NCBI GenBank assembly: GCA_945875225.1
Contig: CAMCJY010000092.1
Coordinates: 1 to 7,318, forward strand
Source: Comamonas sp. lk
Lineage (GTDB): Bacteria > Pseudomonadota > Gammaproteobacteria > Burkholderiales > Burkholderiaceae_C
Direction of reading: 5' to 3'
Length of the DNA: 7,318 nucleotides
This document shows, one piece after another, positions 1 through 6,473 of the stretch; position 1 is the first letter of the stretch; each line of letters opens with the position of its first letter. The translations under genes and the position numbers were made by a program. The notes beneath the pieces are model-generated. The model did not search any database, was not told the DNA's origin, and worked only from the letters and a program-made list of their open reading frames with translations.

Positions 1-628
1 TGCGCTCAAAGGCGTCGGCCCCCGCCAGCGCCAGACCGTTGATGTGGTCCGGATCGAGCTTGAGCGCACGGGTGATCAAGGCCATGGGTTCACCTTGCAG
101 GCTATGCTGGTTTTTCACCGCTAATGTGTCAGCGTAATCCACCAGCAAACCAGCGACGTCTTTGCCCAGGGCGATTGCTTTCTGGTAGGCCGCCAGCGCA
201 TCATCGTTGCGCTGCATCATGCTGTAAGAGCGCGCCAGCATGGCCCAGCCGTCGGCATCATTGGGGTTTTGCTTCATGCGCTCGGCCACTTGCTCCACCA
301 TGGCTGCTACCTGGGCCTGGCTGGGAGCGCCGTCGGCGCCCTCTTCGTCACCTTGGGGCGGATTAGCGGAACGTTTATAGGTATAACCGCCGATGGCAAT
401 CACTAGCACCAACACCGTTACGCCAACAATCAAGGACCAGGCCGGTTTGGCCGCTGAGGACGCAGCGACTGCGCTGTCGTGCAAGAGCATGTCCAGCAAG
501 CGCCGCTCTAGGCTGGCGCGCTCGGCATCGCGCTGGGCCTGGCTGAGCGTACCTGCCGAATGCGCTTGCTCCAGATCAGCCAATTGGCGTTTAAAAGGGG
601 CCAACAAGGTGTTCAGCGCGTCGGTCAT
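1..628 (-). CDS. ccmI: CcmI, cytochrome c maturation TPR protein (partial, C-terminus off the left edge)
   Basis: This is the apocytochrome c-binding chaperone subunit of the System I haem ligation complex. The reading frame is open from ATG at 628 to the window edge, giving 209 residues. Residues 1-50 are a charged, leucine-containing helical stretch (KRQLADLEQ, ERRLLDMLL) resembling the cytoplasmic loop of CcmI. A single membrane helix covers about 64-84 (WSLIVGVTVLVLVIAIGGY). Tetratricopeptide-like repeats follow from about 125 (DGWAMLARSYSMMQRNDDA), with further helices at 160-195. In the family the TPR region lies in the periplasm and binds the C-terminus of apocytochrome c. The start is 8 bases after the ccmH stop, with a weak GAGAG upstream. 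Typical CcmI has two N-terminal membrane helices; here the first is missing, and an in-frame TGA upstream within ccmH rules out a longer protein that could include it. The product name is well supported by domain order and operon position. Confidence 0.88.
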   Translation of the reverse strand, partial: MTDALNTLLAPFKRQLADLEQAHSAGTLSQAQRDAERASLERRLLDMLLHDSAVAASSAAKPAWSLIVGVTVLVLVIAIGGYTYKRSANPPQGDEEGADGAPSQAQVAAMVEQVAERMKQNPNDADGWAMLARSYSMMQRNDDALAAYQKAIALGKDVAGLLVDYADTLAVKNQHSLQGEPMALITRALKLDPDHINGLALAGADAFER

Positions 629-636
629 GGCGTCTC

Positions 637-1110
637 TCAGGAAAGATGGGGGTCTTGCGACGCGTCCTTGTCGTCGGCCTCAAAGGCCTCGTCAGCCAGT
701 CGGCTGCGCCGGCGCAAGACCACGAACAACGTGCCCAGGCCCAGGACAACCATGGCCCCAGGCCCGATCCAGAGCAAAGCGGTCAGCGGCTTGAAGGGCG
801 GACGATAGAGCACAAAATCGCCGTAACGGGCGGTCATATAGTCAACCACCTGTTGCTCGTTTTGGCCGTTTTGCAGCATTTCGCGCACCTGACGGCGCAA
901 GTCAACGGCCAGTTCGGCGTGCGACGCGGCAATCGTTTCGTTTTGGCACACCAGACAGCGCAGTTCATTGGAAATTTTCATCACCCGCGCTTCCAGGGCC
1001 GGATCATCGCTGGCGGGTAATGCCTCTGCGGCGAAGGCTCCCACGCAGGCCAGAGCCAAGGCCAAGGTGATTACAAAACGGCTTAGGGAAGCTGTGCAAA
1101 AGGCCGTCAT
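637..1110 (-). CDS. ccmH: CcmH, apocytochrome c thioreductase subunit
   Basis: CcmH is a membrane-anchored periplasmic thiol-disulfide protein that acts with CcmG on the apocytochrome CxxCH cysteines and belongs to the CcmF-CcmH-CcmI ligase. From ATG at 1110 the product is 157 residues. It has a signal-type segment (about 11-27, ending AFA-AE), the family motif LRCLVCQNETI with Cys52 and Cys55, a helical domain (DLRRQVREML, YMTARYGDFVLYRPP), a membrane helix at about 109-132, and a short charged tail. The start is uncertain. The frame stays open upstream through a palindromic repeat to ATG at 1140 and to ATG at 1233, which sits one base after the ccmG stop; the latter would give 198 residues with an unusually long region before the signal segment. 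None of the three has a convincing ribosome binding site. The 1110 ATG lies in the end of the repeat. It is followed by ccmI after 8 bases. Product assignment is firm; the start is not. Confidence 0.92.
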   Translation of the reverse strand: MTAFCTASLSRFVITLALALACVGAFAAEALPASDDPALEARVMKISNELRCLVCQNETIAASHAELAVDLRRQVREMLQNGQNEQQVVDYMTARYGDFVLYRPPFKPLTALLWIGPGAMVVLGLGTLFVVLRRRSRLADEAFEADDKDASQDPHLS

Positions 1111-1193
1111 CTCGAGGAGCGTAGCGACGCGGCGATCCATAAGCGCTTGATTCGTAGGCAAAAATGGATTGCTTCGCTGTGCTCGCAATGACG
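1105..1193. repeat. Palindromic interspersed repeat (REP/MITE-like) between ccmG and ccmH
   Basis: The ends are perfect inverted copies (CGTCAT at 1105-1110, ATGACG at 1188-1193). The arms 1105-1140 and 1164-1193 form an imperfect inverted repeat sharing the blocks CGTCAT, CGAG, AGCGA and ATCCAT. The loop contains the small palindrome AAGCGCTT at 1141-1148. Read on the minus strand it has the familiar pattern of short repeats found between genes in many proteobacteria, starting CGTCATTGCGAG and ending GAGATGACG, and its translation has the recognisable RAQRSNP and MDRRVATLLEMT look. No transposase is present, so it would be a non-autonomous element if mobile. I saw no clear target-site duplication. 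It makes ccmG-ccmH the only loose junction in the operon. Copy number elsewhere in the genome cannot be seen from here. Confidence 0.8.
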
Positions 1194-1234
1194 AGTTTGG
1201 ACTTTGCCAAAGATTCCTTGGGTAGTTACGCATA

Positions 1235-1765
1235 TCAGCTGTTGAGTTGCTTGAGCAAGGGCTCAATCGTGTTGCGCAGTACATCGGGAGTGAGGGGGCC
1301 GATTTGCTTGTAGCGGATCACACCTTCGCGGTCGATGACAAAGGTTTCCGGCACGCCATAGACACCGAAATCGATACCAACGCGCCCGTCACGGTCGGAG
1401 ATGGAGGCAGTGTAAGGGTTGCCGAAATCGGCCAGCCATTTCATACCCGCCGCGCGCTCGTCTTTGTAATTGAGGCCATAGATAGGCACTTTGGATTGTT
1501 TGGCGTATTGCACCAAAAGCGGATGCTCCTGACGGCAGGCCACGCACCAGGAGGCCCAGACATTGAGCACCCACACCTGACCAACCAAATCGGCACGGCT
1601 GATGCTCTTCTCGGGCTGGTCTAAGCGCGGCAAGGAAAACTCGGGCGCTGGTTTGCCAATCAGGGGCGAAGGCACTTCTTTAGGGTTGAGACTCAGGCCG
1701 GCGCGCAGAAAATACAACAAGACTAACAAGATGCCCATGGGCACCAGATAGCGCACATGCTTCAT
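1235..1765 (-). CDS. ccmG: CcmG (DsbE), membrane-anchored thiol:disulfide oxidoreductase
   Basis: CcmG is a periplasmic thioredoxin-like protein that reduces the apocytochrome/CcmH disulfide, normally re-reduced by DsbD/CcdA. The 176-residue product begins with an uncleaved membrane anchor (about 5-20, VRYLVPMGILLVLLYFL). A thioredoxin fold follows, with active site WASWCVACRQEHP (Cys74, Cys77) and the family signature GVYGVPETF at 134-142, which contains the cis-proline Pro139. The acidic/GVYG pattern is what distinguishes CcmG from general thioredoxins. The start is ATG at 1765, sharing one base with the ccmF stop (TGATG) and preceded by GGAG at suitable spacing. The frame extends further upstream, but that part overlaps ccmF and lacks family features. 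The C-terminus is at the usual place. Length is normal for the family. Confidence 0.96.
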   Translation of the reverse strand: MKHVRYLVPMGILLVLLYFLRAGLSLNPKEVPSPLIGKPAPEFSLPRLDQPEKSISRADLVGQVWVLNVWASWCVACRQEHPLLVQYAKQSKVPIYGLNYKDERAAGMKWLADFGNPYTASISDRDGRVGIDFGVYGVPETFVIDREGVIRYKQIGPLTPDVLRNTIEPLLKQLNS

Positions 1766-3714
1766 CACTGTGACTCCACAGCGCGGCGATAGCGCCTGTC
1801 GGTCACAGCCAGCAAACCGCCCAGCGCCATGAATAGGCAACCAAACCAAATCCAGTCGATAAAAGGCTTGACATAGACCCGCACAATCCAGGCACCACCT
1901 GCAACTTGTTCACCCAGGGATACATACAAATCCCGCGTCAGGCCGGAATCAATCGCCGCCTCGGTCATGGGGTTTTGCTGCACGCGGTAGATGCGTTTTT
2001 CCGGGCGCAAGTCCGCGATCGGATGGCCATCGCGCGAGACGCGCATTTGGCCTTGCGCCGCCACATAGTTGGGGCCTTGAAGCTCCTTGATGCCGTCTAA
2101 TGTGAAGGTATAGCCGCGCACCGTAGTGCTGTCGCCAATGAGCATCTTGACATCGCTCTCGACCTCGTAGGTTTTGACCATCGCCACGCCGATACAAAAC
2201 ACCGCGATACCCAGATGCGCCACCATCATGCCCGCCAGCGCGCGCGGAATCTGGCGCAAACGGGCGGGCGCATTCGCCCAATCCATCCCTTGGGGATGGA
2301 CGCGTCCCCACAAGTCGGTAGCTACCGAGCCCACTATCCAATAGGCCATGACTAACCCCAATGTGGTGACCAGGCGCACTTCACCGGCCAACGCGCCGGT
2401 GATAAGGGCACCGGCAATGGCCACGGCCGCAGCCCAGCGCAAGCGCATAGCTAGGGCCGGTAATTCGGCGTTTTTCCAGCGCGCCAGCGGGCCTATCCCC
2501 ATAAGAAACACGGCAGGCGCCATCAGCGGCATAAATACCGCGTCAAAGTAGGGCGGACCAACCGATATTTTGCCCATGCCCAAGGCATCGAGCACCAACG
2601 GATACAAGGTGCCCAGCATCACCGCCAGGGCCGCCACCACCAATAAGACGTTGTTACCCAGCAAGGCCGATTCTTTGGACCACAGGCCAAAGCGCATACC
2701 AATACCGACCTCGGGCGCACGCCATGCATACAAGGAAAAAGAGCCGCCCATCACCACCGCCAAAAAGGCCAAAATGAACTGGCCGCGGGCCGGGTCGGTA
2801 GCAAAAGCATGCACCGAGGACAGCACCCCCGATCGGACTAGAAAAGTCCCTAACAGCGAAAACGCAAAGGCCAAAATGGCCAACAACACCGTCCAAGACT
2901 TGAAACTATTGCGCTTTTCCGTCACGGCCAGTGAATGGATTAAAGCCGTGCCCAAAAGCCAGGGCATAAGCGAGGCGTTTTCCACTGGATCCCAAAACCA
3001 CCACCCGCCCCAACCCAGCTCGTAATACGCCCAGGCGCTACCCAGCGCAATGCCGACGGTCAAAAACATCCACGCCACCGTGGTCCAAGGCCGGGTCCAG
3101 CGCGCCCAGGTCGCGTCCAAGGTGCCGCCAATCAAGGCTGCAATAGCAAAAGCAAAGGCCACTGAAAACCCGACATAGCCCATATAGAGCATGGGCGGAT
3201 GGAGCACCATGCCCGGGTCTTGCAACAAGGGGTTGAGGTCGCGGCCCTCGAGCGGCGCCGGGAACAAACGATCAAAAGGGTTGGAGGTGAGCAGCATGAA
3301 TAACAAAAAGCCCACCGCCACCAGCCCCATGACCGACAGTATGCGTGCTGTCATCTCCTTAGGCAAATGGCGACTGAAAAGTGCGACGGCCACGGTCCAG
3401 AGCACCAGCATCTGCACCCACAAAAGCAAAGAGCCTTCGTGCCCGCCCCAGACACCGGCGATGCGGTACTCCAAGGGCAAGGCGGTATTGGATAGAGCAG
3501 CCACATAGCGCACCGAAAAATCATGCCCTACAAAAGAGACTGTCAGGCAGACATAAGCCAAGGCTACAAAGAAAAACAGCAGGTAGGACAGCGGACGCGC
3601 CAGCGCCATCAAGTCCGCGCGCCCGGTCTGCGCCCCGACCAAGGGAACGCTGCCCAGAACGAGCGACATGCCCAGCGCGAGCCAAAGAGAAAAGTGTCCG
3701 ATTTCAGGAATCAT
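1765..3714 (-). CDS. ccmF: CcmF, haem lyase core subunit
   Basis: CcmF is the multi-spanning inner-membrane protein that takes haem from holo-CcmE and attaches it to apocytochrome c together with CcmH and CcmI. It is 649 residues, normal for the family. Visible signatures are YRIAGVWGGHEGS (83-95), LHPPMLYMGY (171-180), the tryptophan-rich WWD segment GWGGWWFWDPVEN (234-246) and VRSGVLSSVHAFA (293-305). His172 and His302 flank the WWD domain as expected for the periplasmic haem ligands. His260 (TALIHS) and His500 (MMVAHLG) match the membrane histidines that hold haem b in characterised CcmF. A large soluble loop (about 515-605) precedes the last membrane helix (617-637). The start is ATG at 3714, two bases after the ccmE stop; the stop overlaps the ccmG start by one base. 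No frameshift or missing motif is seen. Confidence 0.98.
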   Translation of the reverse strand: MIPEIGHFSLWLALGMSLVLGSVPLVGAQTGRADLMALARPLSYLLFFFVALAYVCLTVSFVGHDFSVRYVAALSNTALPLEYRIAGVWGGHEGSLLLWVQMLVLWTVAVALFSRHLPKEMTARILSVMGLVAVGFLLFMLLTSNPFDRLFPAPLEGRDLNPLLQDPGMVLHPPMLYMGYVGFSVAFAFAIAALIGGTLDATWARWTRPWTTVAWMFLTVGIALGSAWAYYELGWGGWWFWDPVENASLMPWLLGTALIHSLAVTEKRNSFKSWTVLLAILAFAFSLLGTFLVRSGVLSSVHAFATDPARGQFILAFLAVVMGGSFSLYAWRAPEVGIGMRFGLWSKESALLGNNVLLVVAALAVMLGTLYPLVLDALGMGKISVGPPYFDAVFMPLMAPAVFLMGIGPLARWKNAELPALAMRLRWAAAVAIAGALITGALAGEVRLVTTLGLVMAYWIVGSVATDLWGRVHPQGMDWANAPARLRQIPRALAGMMVAHLGIAVFCIGVAMVKTYEVESDVKMLIGDSTTVRGYTFTLDGIKELQGPNYVAAQGQMRVSRDGHPIADLRPEKRIYRVQQNPMTEAAIDSGLTRDLYVSLGEQVAGGAWIVRVYVKPFIDWIWFGCLFMALGGLLAVTDRRYRRAVESQ

Positions 3715-3716
3715 AT

Positions 3717-4172
3717 TTAGGGGCTCGTGATCACCGAGGTGGAAGTTTTGGCATTGATTAAGGCCGCGTTTTTCAAAGCCTCGGCGGCTTCGGGCGGCAT
3801 ATAGTTTTCATCGTGCTTGGCTAGCACCTCTTTGGCTTGAAAGACGCCGTTTTCCAGCTTGCCCTGGGCCACCACGCCTTTGCCTTCTTTGAACAGATCG
3901 GGCAGGATACCCGAGAACTGCACTGGCACGGTGGTGGCGGTATCGGTCACTTCGAAGCGCACCGCCACGCCCTCGCGTTGCACGCTACCGGCGACCACCA
4001 AGCCGCCAATACGGAAGGTGCGGCCCAAAGGCGCTTCCTTGGCCACGATCTGCGAAGGCGAAAAGAAAAACACCAGATTACTCTGAAACGCATTGAGCAC
4101 CAAAGCGGTGGCGCCACCGACCACAGAAAGAATGCCCAAGGCGATGGCAAAGCGTTTACGGCGTGGCGTCAT
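3717..4172 (-). CDS. ccmE: CcmE, periplasmic haem chaperone
   Basis: CcmE binds haem covalently and carries it from the CcmABCD loading complex to CcmF. The product is 151 residues. It has a basic N-terminus (MTPRRKR), one membrane anchor (about 8-28), then a beta-rich OB-fold domain with FFFSPSQI, RIGGLVVAGSV and FEVTDTATTVPVQFSGILPD. The haem-binding motif LAKHDENYMPPE places the covalent ligand at His120 and the axial tyrosine at Tyr124, followed by a flexible tail. This is the HxxxY class of CcmE rather than the CxxxY variant found in some archaea and sulfate reducers. I chose ATG at 4172 because the family starts this way and AGGA lies 8 bases upstream. The frame is open to 4214, but that extension overlaps ccmD and has no family features. 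The gene overlaps the ccmD end by 17 bases. Confidence 0.97.
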   Translation of the reverse strand: MTPRRKRFAIALGILSVVGGATALVLNAFQSNLVFFFSPSQIVAKEAPLGRTFRIGGLVVAGSVQREGVAVRFEVTDTATTVPVQFSGILPDLFKEGKGVVAQGKLENGVFQAKEVLAKHDENYMPPEAAEALKNAALINAKTSTSVITSP

Positions 4173-4344
4173 GCGTGGTTTCCTGTTCCCATAGTTCACG
4201 TGCGGTTTGCACACTTGCGCGCTGAGCAGTACGCGCCAGCGCGATTTCTAACACAATGCAGATTAACACCACAGCGTAAGAACCCCACACATACAGGCCA
4301 TAGCCGCCCATGGCCCAAAAAGCGTCCCAACTTTCCCAGATCAT
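4156..4344 (-). CDS. ccmD: CcmD, small haem exporter/CcmE-release subunit
   Basis: CcmD is a short single-span membrane protein that stabilises the CcmC-CcmE-haem complex and is needed to release holo-CcmE. The 62-residue product has the typical layout: an N-terminal aromatic segment with the conserved MGGYGLYVWGSY (12-23), one membrane helix (about 16-36) and a charged cytoplasmic tail (ARTAQRAS to the end). The start overlaps the ccmC stop (ATGA) and is preceded by a strong ribosome binding site. The last 17 bases overlap the start of ccmE in another frame. Sequence conservation in this family is low, so the assignment rests on the MGGYG motif, size and position between ccmC and ccmE. Confidence 0.93.
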   Translation of the reverse strand: MIWESWDAFWAMGGYGLYVWGSYAVVLICIVLEIALARTAQRASVQTARELWEQETTHDATP

Positions 4345-5081
4345 GCGACCACCTCCTGCACCCAGCGGGCGTGGCGCTCGCGTTGCAAAATAATTCCGCG
4401 CACCCGGTACAAAGCCATGGCGATGCTATAGGCCCAAAAGGCCAAGGCCATCAGCAGCATGGCCCACAGCATGGTCTGGGCCATGCTCGAACCCTTGGTG
4501 ACGGATACCGAGGCACCCTGGTGCAAAGTGTTCCACCACTTCACCGAGAAATAAATAATCGGCACGTTGACCGCGCCTACCAAAGCCAGCAGGCCACCGG
4601 CGCGGTCGGCACGGCGCGGATCGTCGATGGCACTGGTCAGGGCGATGTAGCCCATGTACAAAAAGAACAAAATCAATTCGGAGGTCAGGCGCGCATCCCA
4701 CACCCACCAGGTGCCCCACATCGGTTTACCCCAGAGCGCGCCAGTCCACAAGGACAAAAACGTGAACATGGCACCAGTCGGTGCCAGGGCCTGGGTCATC
4801 ATGCCCGAGATACGTGTATTGAAAGTAAAACCCAGAAAAGCCCAGAAGGCCATGGCCAGGTAAATGATCATGGACATCCAGGACGCGGGTACATGGACAA
4901 AAATAATGCGGTAGCCCTCGCCCTGCTGAAAATCCGTGGGTGCAACAAAAAAGCCCAAGTACAGGCCCACCAGCGCCAACACAGCGGCCAAGGCAGCGAA
5001 CATCGGCCAAAGCCGGTCGGCAAGCGGATAAAAAGACTGCGGTGCAGCCCATTGAAACCAGCGAATTCTTAATTGTTCCAT
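4341..5081 (-). CDS. ccmC: CcmC, haem handling membrane protein
   Basis: CcmC is an inner-membrane protein that brings haem to CcmE and forms the holo-CcmE complex with CcmD. The 246-residue product has about six membrane helices. The periplasmic tryptophan-rich signature is KPMWGTWWVWDARLTSELIL (119-138). The two conserved axial histidines flank it: His63 in IIFVHVPASW and His187 in WWNTLHQGAS. Size, helix pattern and both histidines match the characterised enzyme. The start ATG at 5081 directly abuts the ccmB TAA with no spacer and only a weak AT-rich upstream region, suggesting translational coupling. The stop overlaps the ccmD start by four bases (ATGA). Confidence 0.98.
   Translation of the reverse strand: MEQLRIRWFQWAAPQSFYPLADRLWPMFAALAAVLALVGLYLGFFVAPTDFQQGEGYRIIFVHVPASWMSMIIYLAMAFWAFLGFTFNTRISGMMTQALAPTGAMFTFLSLWTGALWGKPMWGTWWVWDARLTSELILFFLYMGYIALTSAIDDPRRADRAGGLLALVGAVNVPIIYFSVKWWNTLHQGASVSVTKGSSMAQTMLWAMLLMALAFWAYSIAMALYRVRGIILQRERHARWVQEVVA
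4351..4357 (-). promoter_or_regulatory. Strong ribosome binding site of ccmD
   Basis: AGGAGGT on the minus strand lies 6 bases before the ccmD ATG at 4344, inside the last codons of ccmC. It is the best Shine-Dalgarno match in the operon and confirms the short ccmD as a translated gene. Confidence 0.8.
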
Positions 5082-5747
5082 TTATTCAAGCGCTATGCGC
5101 AAAGCCAGGGCACAGGCCCAGGGCCCGAAAAAACCGGCCAGCAGCAGCATGGCCATCAATATCGACATCTGCGCACCATACTCCAGTCCGCTGAGCTGGG
5201 CCTCAACGGCACCAGAACCAAATACCAGAGCCGGAATATACAGAGGCAGCACCAGCAAAGACAACAAAACCTCGCCCCCGCGCACCCCCAAGGTTAAAGC
5301 CGCCCCCACGGCACCGACAAAGGAGAGCAAAGGAGTGCCCACCATCAAGGACAGCAACAAGACCCCCATGGTCGGCGCATCCAAGCCAAACTGCAGCGCC
5401 AACAGCGGCGAGAGTAGCGTCAGCGGCAGGCCCGAGAGCAGCCAGTGCGCAGTGACCTTGGCCGCCACCAGCACCGGCAGCGGAACTTTGGACAAACTCA
5501 TTTGCTCCAGCGAGCCGTCCTGGTAATCGGGTGCGAACAAGCGTCCTAACGACAATAAACTGGCCAGCATTGCCCCTACCCACAATATGCCCGGCGCGAT
5601 CTTGCGCAAGGTCTCGGGTTCGGGTCCGATCGCCAGCGGGAACAAGGTCGCCACCACCACAAAAAAGAACACCGCCGTCAGCACCTCGCTTTTGCGCCGC
5701 AACGCCAGCCGCAAGTCGCGCTGCAAGACAGCCATAAACGCGCTCAT
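5082..5747 (-). CDS. ccmB: CcmB, ABC transporter membrane subunit
   Basis: CcmB is the membrane partner of the CcmA ATPase. The CcmAB complex uses ATP hydrolysis to release holo-CcmE from CcmC/CcmD rather than to export haem itself, as established in Escherichia coli. The 221-residue product has an N-terminal cytoplasmic segment (RDLRLALRRKSE) followed by six predicted membrane helices. Family features are LFAPDYQDGSLEQ (70-82), which lies in the region contacting the ATPase, and LPLYIPALVFGSGAV (167-181). The start ATG at 5747 overlaps the ccmA stop by four bases (ATGA), and the gene ends flush against ccmC. No abnormality is seen. Confidence 0.97.
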   Translation of the reverse strand: MSAFMAVLQRDLRLALRRKSEVLTAVFFFVVVATLFPLAIGPEPETLRKIAPGILWVGAMLASLLSLGRLFAPDYQDGSLEQMSLSKVPLPVLVAAKVTAHWLLSGLPLTLLSPLLALQFGLDAPTMGVLLLSLMVGTPLLSFVGAVGAALTLGVRGGEVLLSLLVLPLYIPALVFGSGAVEAQLSGLEYGAQMSILMAMLLLAGFFGPWACALALRIALE

Positions 5748-6358
5748 GCGCCCAGGCGGTAGCTGCGGCTCCGCCCTCCGATGTCCACCGGCTGGTGGCT
5801 GGTGAATAAAACCATGCCTCCGCGCGCCAAGTGCGTCGCCATGAAAGTTGCAACCAATTGCTGCGCCGGGCCGTCCAGCGCCACAAAGGGCTCATCCAAC
5901 AACCACAGAGGCTGGGTCTGCAAGAGCAGACGGGCCAGTGCCACGCGTCGCTTTTGGCCCTGGGACAATACCCGCACCGGCAGTGCGGCACGGCTGCCCA
6001 GACCCAAGCGCTGCAAGGCCGCTAAGGCCGCAGCCGCCGCAGCCGGCGTACCGGCAATTGCGGCGCCCGCTTGCAGGTTTTCTACGGCATTGAGTTCTTC
6101 TTTGAGGGCCAGCTGGTGGCCCAGGTAGAGCAAATCTTGGCTTAGGCGGCAAGCGCTGCTGCCCAGCAGCTCACCCTGCCAACGCACCTGGCCCTGGGCT
6201 GCTGGCGAGAAGCCGGCCAAGATGCGCAGCAAACTCGTCTTGCCCACGCCATTGCCGCCCTCAAGGTGCAGGCACTCGCCGGGCGCCAAGTCAAAACCCA
6301 CCCCGCGAAACAGGGTGTGGTCTGCACGAACACAGGAGAGATTGGAAACAGACAGCAT
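5744..6358 (-). CDS. ccmA: CcmA, ABC transporter ATPase subunit
   Basis: CcmA is the cytoplasmic ATPase that works with CcmB in holo-CcmE release. The 204-residue product has all nucleotide-binding motifs: Walker A GGNGVGKT (34-41), the CcmA-type Q-loop region with LLYLGHQLALK (77-87), ABC signature LSQGQKRRVALARL (131-144), Walker B LWLLDEP (151-157) with Asp155 and Glu156, and the H-loop His188 (FTSHQPV). The signature LSQGQKRR and the YLGH segment are typical of CcmA among ABC ATPases. The start ATG at 6358 is the first usable ATG in frame, since an in-frame TGA lies about 40 bases upstream. No good Shine-Dalgarno is visible before it. It is the first gene of the operon. Confidence 0.97.
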   Translation of the reverse strand: MLSVSNLSCVRADHTLFRGVGFDLAPGECLHLEGGNGVGKTSLLRILAGFSPAAQGQVRWQGELLGSSACRLSQDLLYLGHQLALKEELNAVENLQAGAAIAGTPAAAAAALAALQRLGLGSRAALPVRVLSQGQKRRVALARLLLQTQPLWLLDEPFVALDGPAQQLVATFMATHLARGGMVLFTSHQPVDIGGRSRSYRLGA

Positions 6359-6434
6359 GCAAAAAAGAACCGGGCAAGTAGGCCATCAATCAGAAAAGCC
6401 CTAAGGTGCCCCCACGAATCTAGGCGGGTGAACT

Positions 6435-6463
6435 AATGTAGCAGAGCCTTTTTCATTGGTCAG
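6435..6463 (-). promoter_or_regulatory. Candidate sigma70 promoter of the ccm operon
   Basis: On the minus strand a -35-like CTGACC (6463-6458) and a -10-like TACATT (6440-6435) are separated by exactly 17 bases. Each matches the consensus at four of six positions. It lies about 75 bases upstream of the ccmA start in the only sizeable non-coding gap ahead of the operon, on the correct strand. The match is moderate and could occur by chance. Confidence 0.45.
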
Positions 6464-6470
6464 GTACCAA
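6456..6470. repeat. Small inverted repeat overlapping the -35 region
   Basis: TTGGT (6456-6460) and ACCAA (6466-6470) are perfect inverted copies around a five-base centre. The repeat covers the candidate -35 element and starts three bases from the -35 boundary. It could be an operator, or simply a weak hairpin after the upstream gene. It is not followed by a T-run on either strand, so it is not a convincing terminator. The 6359-6473 gap holds nothing else I can identify. Confidence 0.3.
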
Positions 6471-6473
6471 GCG

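Noticed and set aside
393..1020. Plus-strand open frames opposite ccmH and ccmI
   Set aside because: The minus strand encodes recognisable CcmH and CcmI motifs there; the plus-strand products are composition artefacts.
1105..1193. CRISPR repeat or tRNA-like structure
   Set aside because: There is a single palindromic unit with no spaced direct repeats and no cloverleaf features.
1766..1849. N-terminal extension of ccmG to an upstream ATG at 1849
   Set aside because: It overlaps the end of ccmF, adds no family sequence, and the ATG at 1765 has a GGAG ribosome site and precedes the normal membrane anchor.
4173..4214. N-terminal extension of ccmE to an ATG at 4214
   Set aside because: It would overlap ccmD more deeply, and the canonical basic N-terminus plus AGGA site point to 4172.
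3837..5072. A 411-residue open frame on the plus strand opposite ccmE, ccmD and ccmC
   Set aside because: It is antisense to three well-supported genes, has a low-complexity His/Gln/Arg-rich product typical of the complement of membrane-protein codons, and shows no domain.
5203..5991. A 262-residue open frame on the minus strand across ccmA and ccmB
   Set aside because: It is an alternative frame of two genes with complete family motifs, and its Trp/Cys/Arg/Gly-rich product resembles no protein.
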